From the NCBI GenBank assembly GCA_020186115.1, contig WSYJ01000157.1:248001-312000 (forward strand): a stretch of 64,000 nucleotides of DNA, written 5' to 3'. This DNA comes from Histomonas meleagridis (taxonomy: Eukaryota; Parabasalia; Tritrichomonadida; Dientamoebidae). Below are positions 38,046-48,155 of this stretch, piece after piece. Within the stretch, counting starts at the first letter, position 1. Each line of letters starts with the position of its first letter. Position numbers and translations under genes: made by a program. The notes under the pieces were generated by a model. It ran no database searches, had not been told where the DNA came from, and saw only the letters and a program-made list of their open reading frames with translations.

Positions 38046-41000
38046 TTAAAGTTCATCTGAAAATTTACTTTTCATTGCTCTTTCTTCTATTTCTTGAGCT
38101 TCTTTATCTAATGAAGGCCATTCTTTAATTCTTTCTTTTGCGATATCCAATTTTGGTCTTTTGGTTAATGGATTATTACATAAGTCAATTGTTTTAGCAT
38201 TGTTCATTGTTTCGTCACTGCACCATGCTTCGCACCATAGCCAATTTTGTTCCAATGAAAAAATCGGAATTTTGTTTTGTGCGTAATTAGGTAAATCTTG
38301 ATCCAAGTTAGCAAGTGAGTTTTTATCATTTGCCATTAATTGGTAATAAAATCTTAACCAATCACCGGCATTCGTTTTCCTAAATTGTATTAAATCAACT
38401 AAAAAAAGCGCTGAAATATGATAACTTTTACCATTTAAATGTTTCTTCCAATAACCATTTTTCCAAAAACGAAAAGGTTCAGTTTCATTTCTAGAATCAC
38501 AAAAAGGAGTAAAAGCATAAGGAGCATTATTAATGTTCATTTTCATTAAATCATTTAAATTAGTGCGAATAATTTGATCAGAATCAATATAAATTATTCG
38601 ATTTAATGTCAATGGGAATAACACATCGAGGAATAATATTTTATTTGCCCATGTAATTCGTTGTTTTTCTGTTTGATGTATTAACCAATAAGGCCAATGA
38701 TATATAACTATCTCATATTCCATATTATATATTTCGGTCATTAAAGAAAGTGTTTTCTTAAATTTCGGTGATATAAAATTACCAAGTAACCAAAACTTTA
38801 CTGTTAAATTCGTGTTTTTCATGACAGATAACATCATAATTTTTGCAAGTCGTTCATAAAGATGACCAGAAGAAACCACAAAAACATGAATCTTATTATC
38901 ATTCTCATTATTAATAATATTCGAAATGTTTTTATCAAAATGATATAAATTTAATGAAATTTGTTTCCAAACAAATGATGCAACATTAATATAAGAATAT
39001 TTTCCTAAAATTTCAAAATTATTTGTCGCTTTAACCCGAAATGTTCCTGGATTAGCTTTTAATTGCCAATATCCTTTATTTCTCATAATGATTGTATCCG
39101 ATATAATTTTATCATTTTCTAATAAAGCTAATTGTGCGCCAACACTTTCAATATTATGTCCTTCGATAATAATATTAGAAAGTAAATATTCGGCATTGTA
39201 TGTACCATCACATAAATCTTTCGAAAAAATATTATCAAGATCAATTTCAGCATTATGTTGTTCTATTAACCAAGTCTCAGGTATATCAGGTATTAAACTA
39301 TAAATAATTGATTCATTTAAATAAGAAAACACACAATTATTATTTATGTTATATCTGTAAAATGAATTTGGAATATTTGTTAATTCATTCGAAGGATTAA
39401 GTAAAATTTTATATGAAAATAAATTGATGTTTTCAACATATGATAAAAATCCAATTACTTTTTGGAATTCTTTCGAAAAAGGATCCAAAACACATTCGAT
39501 AGATATTGGTGAATTTTTATTTTCATTAAATAAAACACATGGATTATCTATATCAAATACATTTGGATGGAAATGTTTACGTTTTATATTATTAATTTCG
39601 AAACTTAAATTTAATATTATCCAAAACAAACATAAATCTTTTCGATCACGTTCATTTATATCTTTAGTAAATAACAATGTTCGTGATGTAGAAAAATAAG
39701 AAATAATTTGTGATGATATACTTTGTAATTCAATAAGTTGATCAAAATCTTCAAAATTGGATTTAATTGGGAAAATTTTTCCATTTATAATTAATAACGC
39801 ATCATAATCATTATTTATAATTTGTTTATTTGGAATTATATAATTTATATTATCTAAAAATGAAATACGAATTGGAATTTTATAATTATCATTAAAATAA
39901 TTTTTAAGTTTTGTTTCAATGATTTCTTTGTTACGTAACGAATATAACCAAATAGTTGATAATGGAAACTCTTTATCTTCATAAATATATTTAATAGATT
40001 TTAACATTTCACAAAATTCTTTTTGTTTTTTTTGATTTTCTTTAATTAAATTTATTGCAATTGGTGAGTTTTCATTTAGATCAAAAACTTTTTTAGTAAA
40101 TGTTTTACTATAACTAAAAATAGTATCTAAAACATCACCATTAAATTGTGGATTTAAAAACTCACGAAGAAAACTTACAAATTCCATAGCATAATACTCA
40201 ATCGATTCAAGTGATTCATAGCCTTCATAAAGATTTCCATTTACCCATAATGATGGCGATTTAAAACCAGTTTTGTTATACCACTCAATTTGTTTTTCTA
40301 AAGAATTCGGTATATACTCATTCCATTTCTTTTGTGTTATTTCTTCATAAGTTTCAGAAAAACATTCCTCTATATCATTACTATAATCCTTAGATGAGAT
40401 TTTAGAAAGAAGTGAACTTAACGACTTCACTTCATTTATGAAACCGTTTATTTTAACGGATTTTTGATTTGATGAATTTGGAGACAAAATGACTCCAAAT
40501 CTTGCAGCAAAACCTTTTGTAATTAGCTTATAAACAGATATTAAAGAATCTAAATCACCTTTTAATGATGGGTCAATGATTAAAATAATATTAATAAGAT
40601 TTTTTCGGATTTTTGGCGGATTTTTTAAAACACCAAAAAGTGAAGTGAGTTTATGCTGCCACTTTTTGTAACCTTTGTCTTTTTCGAGATTATTAAGCCA
40701 AATAATTGGACCATCACGAATATCATAGACTGGTTTAGGATTACTAAATTCTAATTGGGTAAGAAAATCAATTGATGCATTAGATAAATGAAAATTCTCT
40801 TCTAAAGTTTTTCGTAACGTTATCTCTTCATGTAATATAGTTGCAAATGTGAAAGGATCAAATGTTTCAATGGGAATTAAACGGCCATTCATAGCAAAAG
40901 CATTTTCTCCTGCTTGGATTTGATCATTATTAAATTCATCAATTTCAGCTTCAAGATCATAATCAATTTCTGTGTTAGAAACAACAGAAGCAGACACAGG

Positions 41001-41720
41001 CCAGTTATGTGAAATGTTTCGTAATACTTTGATTTTTTCGTTTTTGTTGATTTTATTATTAATGAATGAGAAAAATGTTTGTCGAAGTCTTTTTGGTGAT
41101 AGTTGCTGAACTTGCGCGATCCCAGTGTCGTTATGATAAATACTAGTTTCATCATAAGTTGGAGGAATAGAAGTGTTAAATGAATTTTGTGAATTTTTTA
41201 CGTTATATTCCATTGAGTATTTGAAAGGTCGCATTTCGATTCCAAAACCATTAAGTGGTTGTTTTCTATTAGTGGTACTGGGCGTTGTAGGACGAATTAC
41301 ACATTCATCACTCTTGATTTTGAACGATTTTGAAAAATCAATGAATTGATGACACGAAAATTGTGGTTCAAATTCATATTGAACATGTTCTTTTGCATTT
41401 TTTGTTTTACGATAAAATTCGATTCTAGGTGAAAAGTAATGAAAATTTAGTAGATATTTTAAAAATGATAATTGAAATTCTGTAAGACACCCTGAATATA
41501 ATTCACTAACTTCTGCTGTACCTTCAGGAATTTTTTTCAGATTCTTGATGGTTGAAATAAGACAAGAATATTTTTCTGGATAAAATTCATTAAAAAAATT
41601 AATTGATTCAGAAAAAGAATCAGTTTCTTCCCAGTTTGCATTTAAAGAAATATTAATCATTTTTTTGGTTGTGAAATTCACATTATGTGAAAATGCAACA
41701 AAAAGAAGAAAAAAGATCAT
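38046..41720 (-). CDS. UDP-glucose:glycoprotein glucosyltransferase (UGGT)
   Basis: A 1224-residue protein, shorter than animal UGGT (~1550). Residues 1-16 are a signal peptide (MIFFLLFVAFSHNVNF). The central part is divergent, presumably thioredoxin-like and beta-sandwich folding-sensor domains. Residues about 940-1195 are the GT24 catalytic domain: HVFVVSSGHLYERLAKIMML, HWPYWLIHQTEKQRITWANK, the DxD motif in IIYIDSDQIIR (~1041), SYHISALFLVDL and LANLDQDLPN. The C-terminus is KFSDEL, a KDEL-type ER retrieval signal. UGGT re-glucosylates misfolded N-glycoproteins so that calreticulin/calnexin can rebind them. It is divergent from the gene at 41770 with 49 bp between start codons. Confidence 0.93.
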   Translation of the reverse strand: MIFFLLFVAFSHNVNFTTKKMINISLNANWEETDSFSESINFFNEFYPEKYSCLISTIKNLKKIPEGTAEVSELYSGCLTEFQLSFLKYLLNFHYFSPRIEFYRKTKNAKEHVQYEFEPQFSCHQFIDFSKSFKIKSDECVIRPTTPSTTNRKQPLNGFGIEMRPFKYSMEYNVKNSQNSFNTSIPPTYDETSIYHNDTGIAQVQQLSPKRLRQTFFSFINNKINKNEKIKVLRNISHNWPVSASVVSNTEIDYDLEAEIDEFNNDQIQAGENAFAMNGRLIPIETFDPFTFATILHEEITLRKTLEENFHLSNASIDFLTQLEFSNPKPVYDIRDGPIIWLNNLEKDKGYKKWQHKLTSLFGVLKNPPKIRKNLINIILIIDPSLKGDLDSLISVYKLITKGFAARFGVILSPNSSNQKSVKINGFINEVKSLSSLLSKISSKDYSNDIEECFSETYEEITQKKWNEYIPNSLEKQIEWYNKTGFKSPSLWVNGNLYEGYESLESIEYYAMEFVSFLREFLNPQFNGDVLDTIFSYSKTFTKKVFDLNENSPIAINLIKENQKKQKEFCEMLKSIKYIYEDKEFPLSTIWLYSLRNKEIIETKLKNYFNDNYKIPIRISFLDNINYIIPNKQIINNDYDALLIINGKIFPIKSNFEDFDQLIELQSISSQIISYFSTSRTLLFTKDINERDRKDLCLFWIILNLSFEINNIKRKHFHPNVFDIDNPCVLFNENKNSPISIECVLDPFSKEFQKVIGFLSYVENINLFSYKILLNPSNELTNIPNSFYRYNINNNCVFSYLNESIIYSLIPDIPETWLIEQHNAEIDLDNIFSKDLCDGTYNAEYLLSNIIIEGHNIESVGAQLALLENDKIISDTIIMRNKGYWQLKANPGTFRVKATNNFEILGKYSYINVASFVWKQISLNLYHFDKNISNIINNENDNKIHVFVVSSGHLYERLAKIMMLSVMKNTNLTVKFWLLGNFISPKFKKTLSLMTEIYNMEYEIVIYHWPYWLIHQTEKQRITWANKILFLDVLFPLTLNRIIYIDSDQIIRTNLNDLMKMNINNAPYAFTPFCDSRNETEPFRFWKNGYWKKHLNGKSYHISALFLVDLIQFRKTNAGDWLRFYYQLMANDKNSLANLDQDLPNYAQNKIPIFSLEQNWLWCEAWCSDETMNNAKTIDLCNNPLTKRPKLDIAKERIKEWPSLDKEAQEIEERAMKSKFSDEL

Positions 41721-41726
41721 TTTATT

Positions 41727-41734
41727 AAACGGTC
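41727..41734 (-). promoter_or_regulatory. M3-like motif in divergent promoter
   Basis: On the minus strand this reads GACCGTTT, a match to the M3 consensus, only 6 bp upstream of the UGGT ATG at 41720. The spacing is very short, so it may instead serve the plus-strand gene at 41770, or UGGT may start further downstream; the signal peptide argues for 41720. Confidence 0.35.
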
Positions 41735-41769
41735 ATTTAATAAAAGACGATAAGTTTAAGCTCTACATT

Positions 41770-43149
41770 ATGAAGGTTGCTATTAACATTGATGCTCATC
41801 AAACCATTCAACTAAATTTTATTTTTGGTATTAAGGACAATGACACTCTGTCATTTAGAGATGAAGATGACGAAGAAATTATTTCAGACAAATTATCTCG
41901 TTTTTCCTCAATTAAAGTTAATGATAATAATCCATTAAAAATAACATTAATTGGCCAACGTAGTTCGTTGGACATTACATTTGAAAATGAAAATGATGTT
42001 AGCGATTTTTTCTCATTTGTTAAAAATAGTGTAAAAAAAATGTCTGTTCTTCCAGGTCCATCTAGAGTGTTTTCACTACAATTCGAAGATCGTCCTACTG
42101 GCCTTTCATCTTATGTTGCACCAGCAATTAAAATTATTGATAAAACTTATAATAGCGTTAAACATTTTGTCGGCTTTTCCACCAACGAAACCAAAGAAGA
42201 ACAAGTCGATGAACCTAATGGAGTTACACTTGGTTATATTACTCGAAGTATCTCAGATGAAAATGTTGATGACCAAAGCAATTCCCAACAATCCAATTTA
42301 CCAACAGACCTTAATGACAGCCAGCTTTATCTTTTATGGTGTAACAAACTTAATAGTTCAGAGGCCCAACTTTCTGATTATCAAAAACTTTCTGTTCAAT
42401 GGAAAACTCTACTAAAAGTTCAATGGGAACATTCCTTTGCCCTCCGTAGCTTTACTGTTTCATGTGAAGCCGCCATCGAGCAATCACATATCCTTTCGAA
42501 ATCACCATATGATCAATTATCATTTAACGTATTAATATCACTTTTCACATTTCATTTTTCACGTGTTCCATTTAATTCTTTGTTTATACCATTTCTTGAG
42601 ATTATTATTCAGACATTTATTAAATCTAATGACGGAACAGATTCGTTTATAATGAACGATGACAAGACATATAACTTGGAAGAGACAAGTTCGATATGTT
42701 TTTGGGCCTTTAAAACGTTTTCCGAAATCTTTTTGATTGTTCCCAAGAAAAAAAATCCCATTCAAGAGATGTATCTTGGAGTGAAGACAACACTTCAAAT
42801 GATATCACCATCGACTGCATCGATGCTTCAAAAGCGTAAAATTAATTCATTAGACTTTTGTTCGAAAGATATTAATAATTTGTTTGTGAGAGATCGTACT
42901 TTAAAGGAATCGCAAATGTATTTGACTGCATTAATACTTGCGGATGATAAAACAAGATTTTTGCAGTGCACTTTATGCGCAGTGTTGGCTCTGATGCAAG
43001 AAAGACTTGAGGAAACACCTGAGGGAGATATAAATGCTTTCCAGAGAATGTTCGAGTCGCAATTGCCTACAATAGATATGAAATTGATTTTATATAATGT
43101 AAAAAATTTGATGGGATTTAAAGAAGATGAAGAGAAACACGAAATATGA
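41770..43149 (+). CDS. Divergent TBC-like protein (possible Rab GAP)
   Basis: A 459-residue protein from the ATG at 41770. The frame extends upstream into the UGGT start without another ATG. Residues 1-110 are beta-rich, like a PH or GRAM-type module. About 190-440 is helical and has TBC-like spacing: LSVQWKTLLKVQWEHSFALR, ISLFTFHFSRV, TSSICFWAFKTFSEIFLIVP (like EEDAFWCFVALME), then YLTALILADDKTRFLQCTLC and VLALMQERL. The catalytic IxxDxxR and YxQ finger motifs of active Rab GAPs are not visible, so it may be an inactive or misassigned member. Several Rab genes lie in this window, but linkage does not imply partnership. Confidence 0.4.
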   Translation: MKVAINIDAHQTIQLNFIFGIKDNDTLSFRDEDDEEIISDKLSRFSSIKVNDNNPLKITLIGQRSSLDITFENENDVSDFFSFVKNSVKKMSVLPGPSRVFSLQFEDRPTGLSSYVAPAIKIIDKTYNSVKHFVGFSTNETKEEQVDEPNGVTLGYITRSISDENVDDQSNSQQSNLPTDLNDSQLYLLWCNKLNSSEAQLSDYQKLSVQWKTLLKVQWEHSFALRSFTVSCEAAIEQSHILSKSPYDQLSFNVLISLFTFHFSRVPFNSLFIPFLEIIIQTFIKSNDGTDSFIMNDDKTYNLEETSSICFWAFKTFSEIFLIVPKKKNPIQEMYLGVKTTLQMISPSTASMLQKRKINSLDFCSKDINNLFVRDRTLKESQMYLTALILADDKTRFLQCTLCAVLALMQERLEETPEGDINAFQRMFESQLPTIDMKLILYNVKNLMGFKEDEEKHEI

Positions 43150-43682
43150 ACTTTATAATTAAATCATCTTTCAATTGTGTAATTTTATTTACTTTAGATA
43201 TGAAGTTTGAATAAGAAAAATTTAGGAGTTTAAAACACAGTAAACAACAATTGAATTTTTATGTTTGATGATATTAATTTCAATGGAACTTATTTAGTTT
43301 TTGATCTGATAAAAGGAAAATTCAATTTTATTAATTATAAATTCAAGTATTTTATGAAATCGGAGAAATTCATGTGATAATTTTTCCCACATCTTTTTCT
43401 TTTAAATTTTCATAAGTTCAAGTTTTTAAAAATTATGGACAGATATGCACCTTCATTATTTATAACCAAAGAAAGCAAGCTGATTCATAGATGGAAGTAA
43501 ATCATTTACTTTTTTATCAAATGCGTGATTAATTGATAAAAATCATATTTCAAAAACATTATATATCATAAATTGAAAATATTAGTAAAAACTAGAATGA
43601 ATTACATTGAAGAAAATAATATCTTATTCCAATGTTTATACAATTAATTGATAAGAACCGTTTTGCATTGCGGTTGTTTAGA
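43150..43682. other. Intergenic, nothing recognised
   Basis: 533 bp of AT-rich DNA ending at the promoter-like motifs of the ARF-like gene. No coding or RNA signal. Confidence 0.35.
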
Positions 43683-43699
43683 GACCGTTAAAAGTACCA
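43683..43699 (+). promoter_or_regulatory. M3-like motif fused to AAAAGTACCA before the ARF-like start
   Basis: GACCGTTA (43683-43690) matches M3 and runs directly into AAAAGTACCA (43690-43699), which abuts the ATG at 43700. The two recurrent motifs overlap by one base here. Confidence 0.4.
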
Positions 43700-44281
43700 A
43701 TGATTGGAAATTTATACAAATTCTTTGGTTTTAAGACATGCAAATGTTTCAACAAACCAAGAAATATTAGGATTGTTATGGTTGGAGTTCGTGCTTCAGG
43801 GAAAACAGTCATTTTGAATAGAATCAAATTAAATGAATTCAAACAATCTATCCATACAATGAATTTTAACATTGAAAATATTACATTTAAAGGGCTTGAT
43901 GTGGATGTTTGGGATATTGGAGATTCTGGAGATAGAATTCGTCCTCTTTGGTGTCATTTTTATTATAATGCTGATGGATTTATATATGTTGTAGACTCTA
44001 GTGATATTGTTAATATTAATGAATCGAGATACGTACTTAGTGAGTCTGTTTTAGAAAAGATTGAAATTCCAAATCCCATTATGCTTGTATATGCAAACAA
44101 GCAAGATCTTCCAAATTCACACACACCAAGCGAAATTGGAGAATCACTTCAACTAGGTAATGTTCCAAATCTTACATGGAAAGTTCAAGGAGCGAGTGCA
44201 AAAACCGGCGATGGAATCTTTGAAGGATTCGAATGGCTCATTGAACAAATCAAGGCACGTGGTTTTATATATGATTTTTAA
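43700..44281 (+). CDS. Divergent ARF/ARL-family GTPase
   Basis: A 193-residue protein with the ARF layout: an amphipathic N-terminus (MIGNLYKFFGFK), P-loop GVRASGKT (29-36), switch I HTMNFNIE, then WDIGDSGDRIRPLWCHFYYN, aligning with ARF WDVGGQDKIRPLWRHYY, NKQD and SAKTG. Two departures stand out. The catalytic Gln of GGQ is missing (GDSG, with one inserted residue at 75-77). The myristoylated Gly is at position 3 and not 2, so N-myristoyltransferase should not act unless Met1 is not the true start. Cys14 and Cys16 could be lipidated instead. It is likely a slow-hydrolysing ARF/ARL in membrane traffic. Confidence 0.85.
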   Translation: MIGNLYKFFGFKTCKCFNKPRNIRIVMVGVRASGKTVILNRIKLNEFKQSIHTMNFNIENITFKGLDVDVWDIGDSGDRIRPLWCHFYYNADGFIYVVDSSDIVNINESRYVLSESVLEKIEIPNPIMLVYANKQDLPNSHTPSEIGESLQLGNVPNLTWKVQGASAKTGDGIFEGFEWLIEQIKARGFIYDF

Positions 44282-44880
44282 TGTTTAAAAAAATTTATTT
44301 TTTTTATGAATTCTGTCAACCAAGTGAAATAAAAAGTGACACTTAGCCAGAAAATTCTATAATAAAACACCCATACATTTTAGGGTTTTGAAAATTGGAC
44401 CATTTGGCTGACCATATTTGCAAAAAGCGTATGTTTCTTTGCCTCTGATGATTTTTTCAGCCTTGTCGGAAATGTGATGACGCGAAGCATCTGAGGCGGA
44501 TAATTATAAACTAACACATAGTGAATATTTAAGATCATCTTCCACAATATATTATTAATAAAATTTACTACATCTTTATTTCAAAGCTTATCTTTTTCAA
44601 TTTTTTTAATATCTTTGGTATGGAGTTATTAAAAATCCTTCCAATAGTCATTTATTCATTGAACTTAGATTTTTCAGACAGAATAAATTCTGAGGATCTG
44701 ATAATAAAATTATGCTAATGTATCATATATAACGACATTTTGAAGCTCGAGATCAAAAGAACTTTTCCATCGGAAGCTAAACAGCAGCTGATCGACAAAT
44801 TGAATTTTCTGACCTTTTCTCTTTGAATTTCAAATGAGGGAGGTAAAAGCAGAAAAGTAATTTCAGTTCACAAAATACAA
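44282..44880. other. Intergenic, promoter-like motifs only
   Basis: 599 bp without a credible gene. AAAAAGTGAC at 44331-44340 lies 50 bp after the ARF-like stop. Inr-like TCACA at 44868-44872 is 8 bp before the next ATG. Confidence 0.35.
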
Positions 44881-45480
44881 ATGAATACTCCTGATAAAAG
44901 CGGATCCTTTAAAGTTATCATAGTTGGGGAATCTTTTGTTGGAAAAACATCGATTATAAAATGTTTGACTGAAAATGATTTTCGAATTAATGAACAAAAT
45001 ACTGTCAATGCTTCCTACAATGATGTCATTATTCCAACATCTCACGGGCCAGCACAACTTGCAATTTGGGATACAGCAGGAACAGAGAGATTTCAATCTT
45101 TAATTCCATCTTATACAAGAAACGCAGACGCTGTTGTAATTGTTATGTCAATGTCAGATGCTGATTCCTTTGGAAGGGGTAAGGAATGGCTAGATTGCGC
45201 TCTTAAACCTCTTTCTTATGTTCCACAATTAATGGTTCTTGTTAATAAGAGCGATCTTGATCCAGTCATCAAACTTTCTGATGTTAAGGAATGGGCTGAA
45301 GAAAAAGGTATGCTTTATTTCGAAACTTCAGCTAAAACAGGTTATCAAGTTTCAGAATCTTTCCAAAGTCTTGCTGAAGAACTTGTCAAAAATGCACAAA
45401 AAGGAAATTCCACATATTTAGAATCTACTGAAGGTATAAGTCTGAATTCTATCAATGATACCTCCAAAAGTTGTTGTTAA
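44881..45480 (+). CDS. Rab-family GTPase lacking the catalytic glutamine
   Basis: A 199-residue protein with P-loop GESFVGKT (16-23), switch I Thr41 (NTVNASYN), NKSDL, SAKTG and a prenylation end KSCC. The G3 motif reads DTAGTERF, so the catalytic Gln is replaced by Thr68. In Rabs, replacement of this Gln usually slows GTP hydrolysis, so this member may be constitutively GTP-loaded or use a different mechanism. The subfamily is uncertain; the sequence is not clearly closest to any one Rab class. It is divergent in sequence from the Rab at 3001. Confidence 0.9.
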   Translation: MNTPDKSGSFKVIIVGESFVGKTSIIKCLTENDFRINEQNTVNASYNDVIIPTSHGPAQLAIWDTAGTERFQSLIPSYTRNADAVVIVMSMSDADSFGRGKEWLDCALKPLSYVPQLMVLVNKSDLDPVIKLSDVKEWAEEKGMLYFETSAKTGYQVSESFQSLAEELVKNAQKGNSTYLESTEGISLNSINDTSKSCC

Positions 45481-45504
45481 ATCACTTTAAACAAATTTGT
45501 TTTT

Positions 45505-46950
45505 TTATTGATCACCCTCCTCTACAAATGTGTCAACTATAGTTGTAATCCTATCTATAAGATATCTTAAACTAATATCATCAGGATCCAATCCTGAATG
45601 TATTAGATCCAAAAAATCATCATTAGCAAATTTTTCAACAGCCCATTGATTTGATGCTAGAAATGGAGCTAAGAACTCTATTATCTTACATTGAATTTCT
45701 GGATCTAGAGTCATTAATAAATCCACAAACATTTCAACAACATCATCACTGAAAAGCTGTTCAAAATCATCGGTTTTTTGATTGAAAAAAGTTATTATCA
45801 AAAAGCCGATTTCGACTTTAATGTGAAGTGAAGCGCCTTCGAAAACAGCTAAAATCGCACCAACTCCATTACCATTTGCAAATATCTGTGCGTTTGATCT
45901 TTTTAATGCAATGAAGTTGTTTAACAGGATAACTGCACCTCTAGAAATATTTATAGTAGGGCAATTTACCATTTGAAAAAGATCATCAATTGGGAAAAAA
46001 CGCTGCAAAATTCTTTGCTTTGATTCAACTTCAGTCCTAAACATAATAGCGTAAACGTAAAGTGCTATTGAAACTATTTGTTCATTATTATCATATAAAC
46101 ATTTGTGAATTAGTTTAATAAACTCTTTATCTATGAAATCTTCCATATGTATATGTGAGTTTTTAAACCAAAAGTAAACACACCACATCGAGAAAACTCG
46201 TGTTCTCTCATCTCCATTTTTAATATAAAAAGGAATATATTTGAAAAACGTTGCGTTTGTTTCACTTTTAGAGATTTCAACATATCGAAGAATATTCATT
46301 AATGAAATAGGAATAAAAAAGGAATCATCCGACTCTAAACTATATGCTTTTGAAACTATGTGCGAAAAAACTTCTGTAGTGTTATCAAGAAGATATTTTG
46401 CACTGATTGATGATAAATTATATGAACAAAGAAGAAATAAAATTTGTTGACCTTTATCAAGAAATTGATTCCGCGCATGCATTATTGCTTCTACACCATA
46501 ATTATTATAAAAAAGTTGGCAAAATTGGTCTGATTTGGCTGTTAAATTAATAAATAACTCAAATATATATGGTATAAATGGAAGTGGTATTGTATGATTA
46601 GAAAGATTAATAAGAAAAATAGCAATTTTGGATTGCATTAAAAAACTAAAGTAATTGGTGAAATCGACATTTGGAAGTGAAAAATGATATGTTACTGCTT
46701 GAATGTGATTAATCATTTCGAGTATATTTCCTAATTTATATGATTCAATTATAAGTTGAAGTTCTTGTTGATATGCCGGAAATGCTAAAAAATTTTGTTC
46801 ATTTGGAACATAGTCATCAAGGTATTCATTAGAATAATCTCGTAGTTCCGAAAGTAATAAAATCCTTTTGAGGTGCGCAGATTTTGAAATTTTTTGCTTC
46901 TTGAATTGCATTTTGAGATTTCTGTTCAAAATAATCGGCGTGGCATACAA
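45505..46950 (-). CDS. ARM/HEAT-repeat-like protein
   Basis: A 481-residue all-helical protein without signal or membrane segment. Repeated helix pairs (IPYIFELFINLTAKSDQFCQ; FDDLFQMVNC-type; RGAVILLNNFIALKRSNAQI; CKIIEFLAPFLASNQWAVEK) indicate an armadillo-like solenoid. The N-terminal MQFKKQKISKSAHLKRI (Met14, at 46911) is basic and is an alternative start. It is similar in size and organisation to the protein at 1263-2678; the two probably belong to one trichomonad family, possibly karyopherin-alpha-like in fold, but no importin-beta-binding region is clear. The stop codon is only 25 bp from the stop of the converging Rab gene. Confidence 0.65.
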   Translation of the reverse strand: MYATPIILNRNLKMQFKKQKISKSAHLKRILLLSELRDYSNEYLDDYVPNEQNFLAFPAYQQELQLIIESYKLGNILEMINHIQAVTYHFSLPNVDFTNYFSFLMQSKIAIFLINLSNHTIPLPFIPYIFELFINLTAKSDQFCQLFYNNYGVEAIMHARNQFLDKGQQILFLLCSYNLSSISAKYLLDNTTEVFSHIVSKAYSLESDDSFFIPISLMNILRYVEISKSETNATFFKYIPFYIKNGDERTRVFSMWCVYFWFKNSHIHMEDFIDKEFIKLIHKCLYDNNEQIVSIALYVYAIMFRTEVESKQRILQRFFPIDDLFQMVNCPTINISRGAVILLNNFIALKRSNAQIFANGNGVGAILAVFEGASLHIKVEIGFLIITFFNQKTDDFEQLFSDDVVEMFVDLLMTLDPEIQCKIIEFLAPFLASNQWAVEKFANDDFLDLIHSGLDPDDISLRYLIDRITTIVDTFVEEGDQ

Positions 46951-46982
46951 AATATTAATGAAAAAAAAGTTACTTATAAAGA

Positions 46983-48155
46983 TTATTTAGGAAAATCATG
47001 ACAATGGTCAATGCTTTTAGCAATGCTATGCCTAAAGTCATCGAATCTTACTAAAGTTTCATTGAACCCGCTAATTTTAACAGGTTCGCCATTAAATACA
47101 TATCTCACATAAATTTGTTGATCTTTTGCTTTCCATAACTCCATTGATAAGTATGAAGCATAAGGAGGCATGAAATTGTTCAAGTTTCCAAGTGCAACAA
47201 GAACAGCTGCAATTGTTGTATCGTGAGCACTTAATAATGTGAACTTTTTACCATTCATTGTGGCTATTGATTCGTCTGCTGCCTTAAATGCATTCCGTAA
47301 TATGTAAGAAGCAGCAAGTCCAGGTCCATACTTAAGGCGGTTATACCTTTGATATTGGAAATAACCGTTAAATTCATTGCACTTATCGACGACGGTTTTC
47401 GTGATGTACTCTGGCATTGGGTTATCGCTGCATGAGAATGCGGCTAACCATGAGCAGAAATCTTTCACGTTAGCAAGAGTGCAATCACCTCTTCCAAGAT
47501 TTGTAAGCGATTCTTTTACATATTGATATGTATCTTTCACAACAGAAAACATAACTTCACCATTTTCAAATTCTGCTTGGGCTTCATCAAGCTCTTTACA
47601 TGAATAACCATTGACAACAACAGTAGAAGCTGCTTCAGTACCAGTTTGAATTGTGATGACTTCATTTGGATTTGCAGGTTCATAAAGACCATCTATAAAT
47701 GATTCTGCACTTCTAAAACATCTGTCTATTGGTGATGCTATGAATTGAACAACTCTTGGATCTAATTTCTCTGGAAGGAATTTTAATGTATCAACTAAGT
47801 ATTTGCGGAATGCTTTGCCAAGCTCAAGATGTTCTTTCATGCCCTCGGTTGTTAAGTCTCCAGTTTGACAACTTGATGGATATTCTGCATATCTTTCATC
47901 AATCTTATGGAAAACATAACGATAATGCTTAGATGGTGATGTGGATGTTCGAGGCGCGATTAAGTCTGGTTCGTTACATGTCCATTTTCCTCTTTGTGAA
48001 CGATTTAAGAAAAGTTCAATTGGGGATCTCATTCCATGCCTTGTGATAACTTGGATATATACCATTTCCATATCATTCACAGGTTGTGCTTGGGTAGTTG
48101 GTGCAAAGCAAGCGAATTCGTCTGCTATGACAGTGCAAACGATACAAAAAAACAT
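46983..48155 (-). CDS. Secreted histidine acid phosphatase
   Basis: A 390-residue protein of histidine-phosphatase clade 2. Residues 1-15 look like a signal peptide (MFFCIVCTVIADEFA). The catalytic RHGMRSP is at 39-45 (His40 is the phosphorylated nucleophile) and the proton-donor motif SAHDTTIAAVLVALG is near the C-terminus. Cysteines along the chain fit disulfides of an exported enzyme. No transmembrane anchor or ER-retrieval signal is seen, so secretion or lysosomal location is likely. It would remove phosphate from monoesters at acid pH. Trichomonads are known for high acid phosphatase activity. It shares a 49-bp divergent promoter with the kinase gene at 48205. Confidence 0.93.
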   Translation of the reverse strand: MFFCIVCTVIADEFACFAPTTQAQPVNDMEMVYIQVITRHGMRSPIELFLNRSQRGKWTCNEPDLIAPRTSTSPSKHYRYVFHKIDERYAEYPSSCQTGDLTTEGMKEHLELGKAFRKYLVDTLKFLPEKLDPRVVQFIASPIDRCFRSAESFIDGLYEPANPNEVITIQTGTEAASTVVVNGYSCKELDEAQAEFENGEVMFSVVKDTYQYVKESLTNLGRGDCTLANVKDFCSWLAAFSCSDNPMPEYITKTVVDKCNEFNGYFQYQRYNRLKYGPGLAASYILRNAFKAADESIATMNGKKFTLLSAHDTTIAAVLVALGNLNNFMPPYASYLSMELWKAKDQQIYVRYVFNGEPVKISGFNETLVRFDDFRHSIAKSIDHCHDFPK

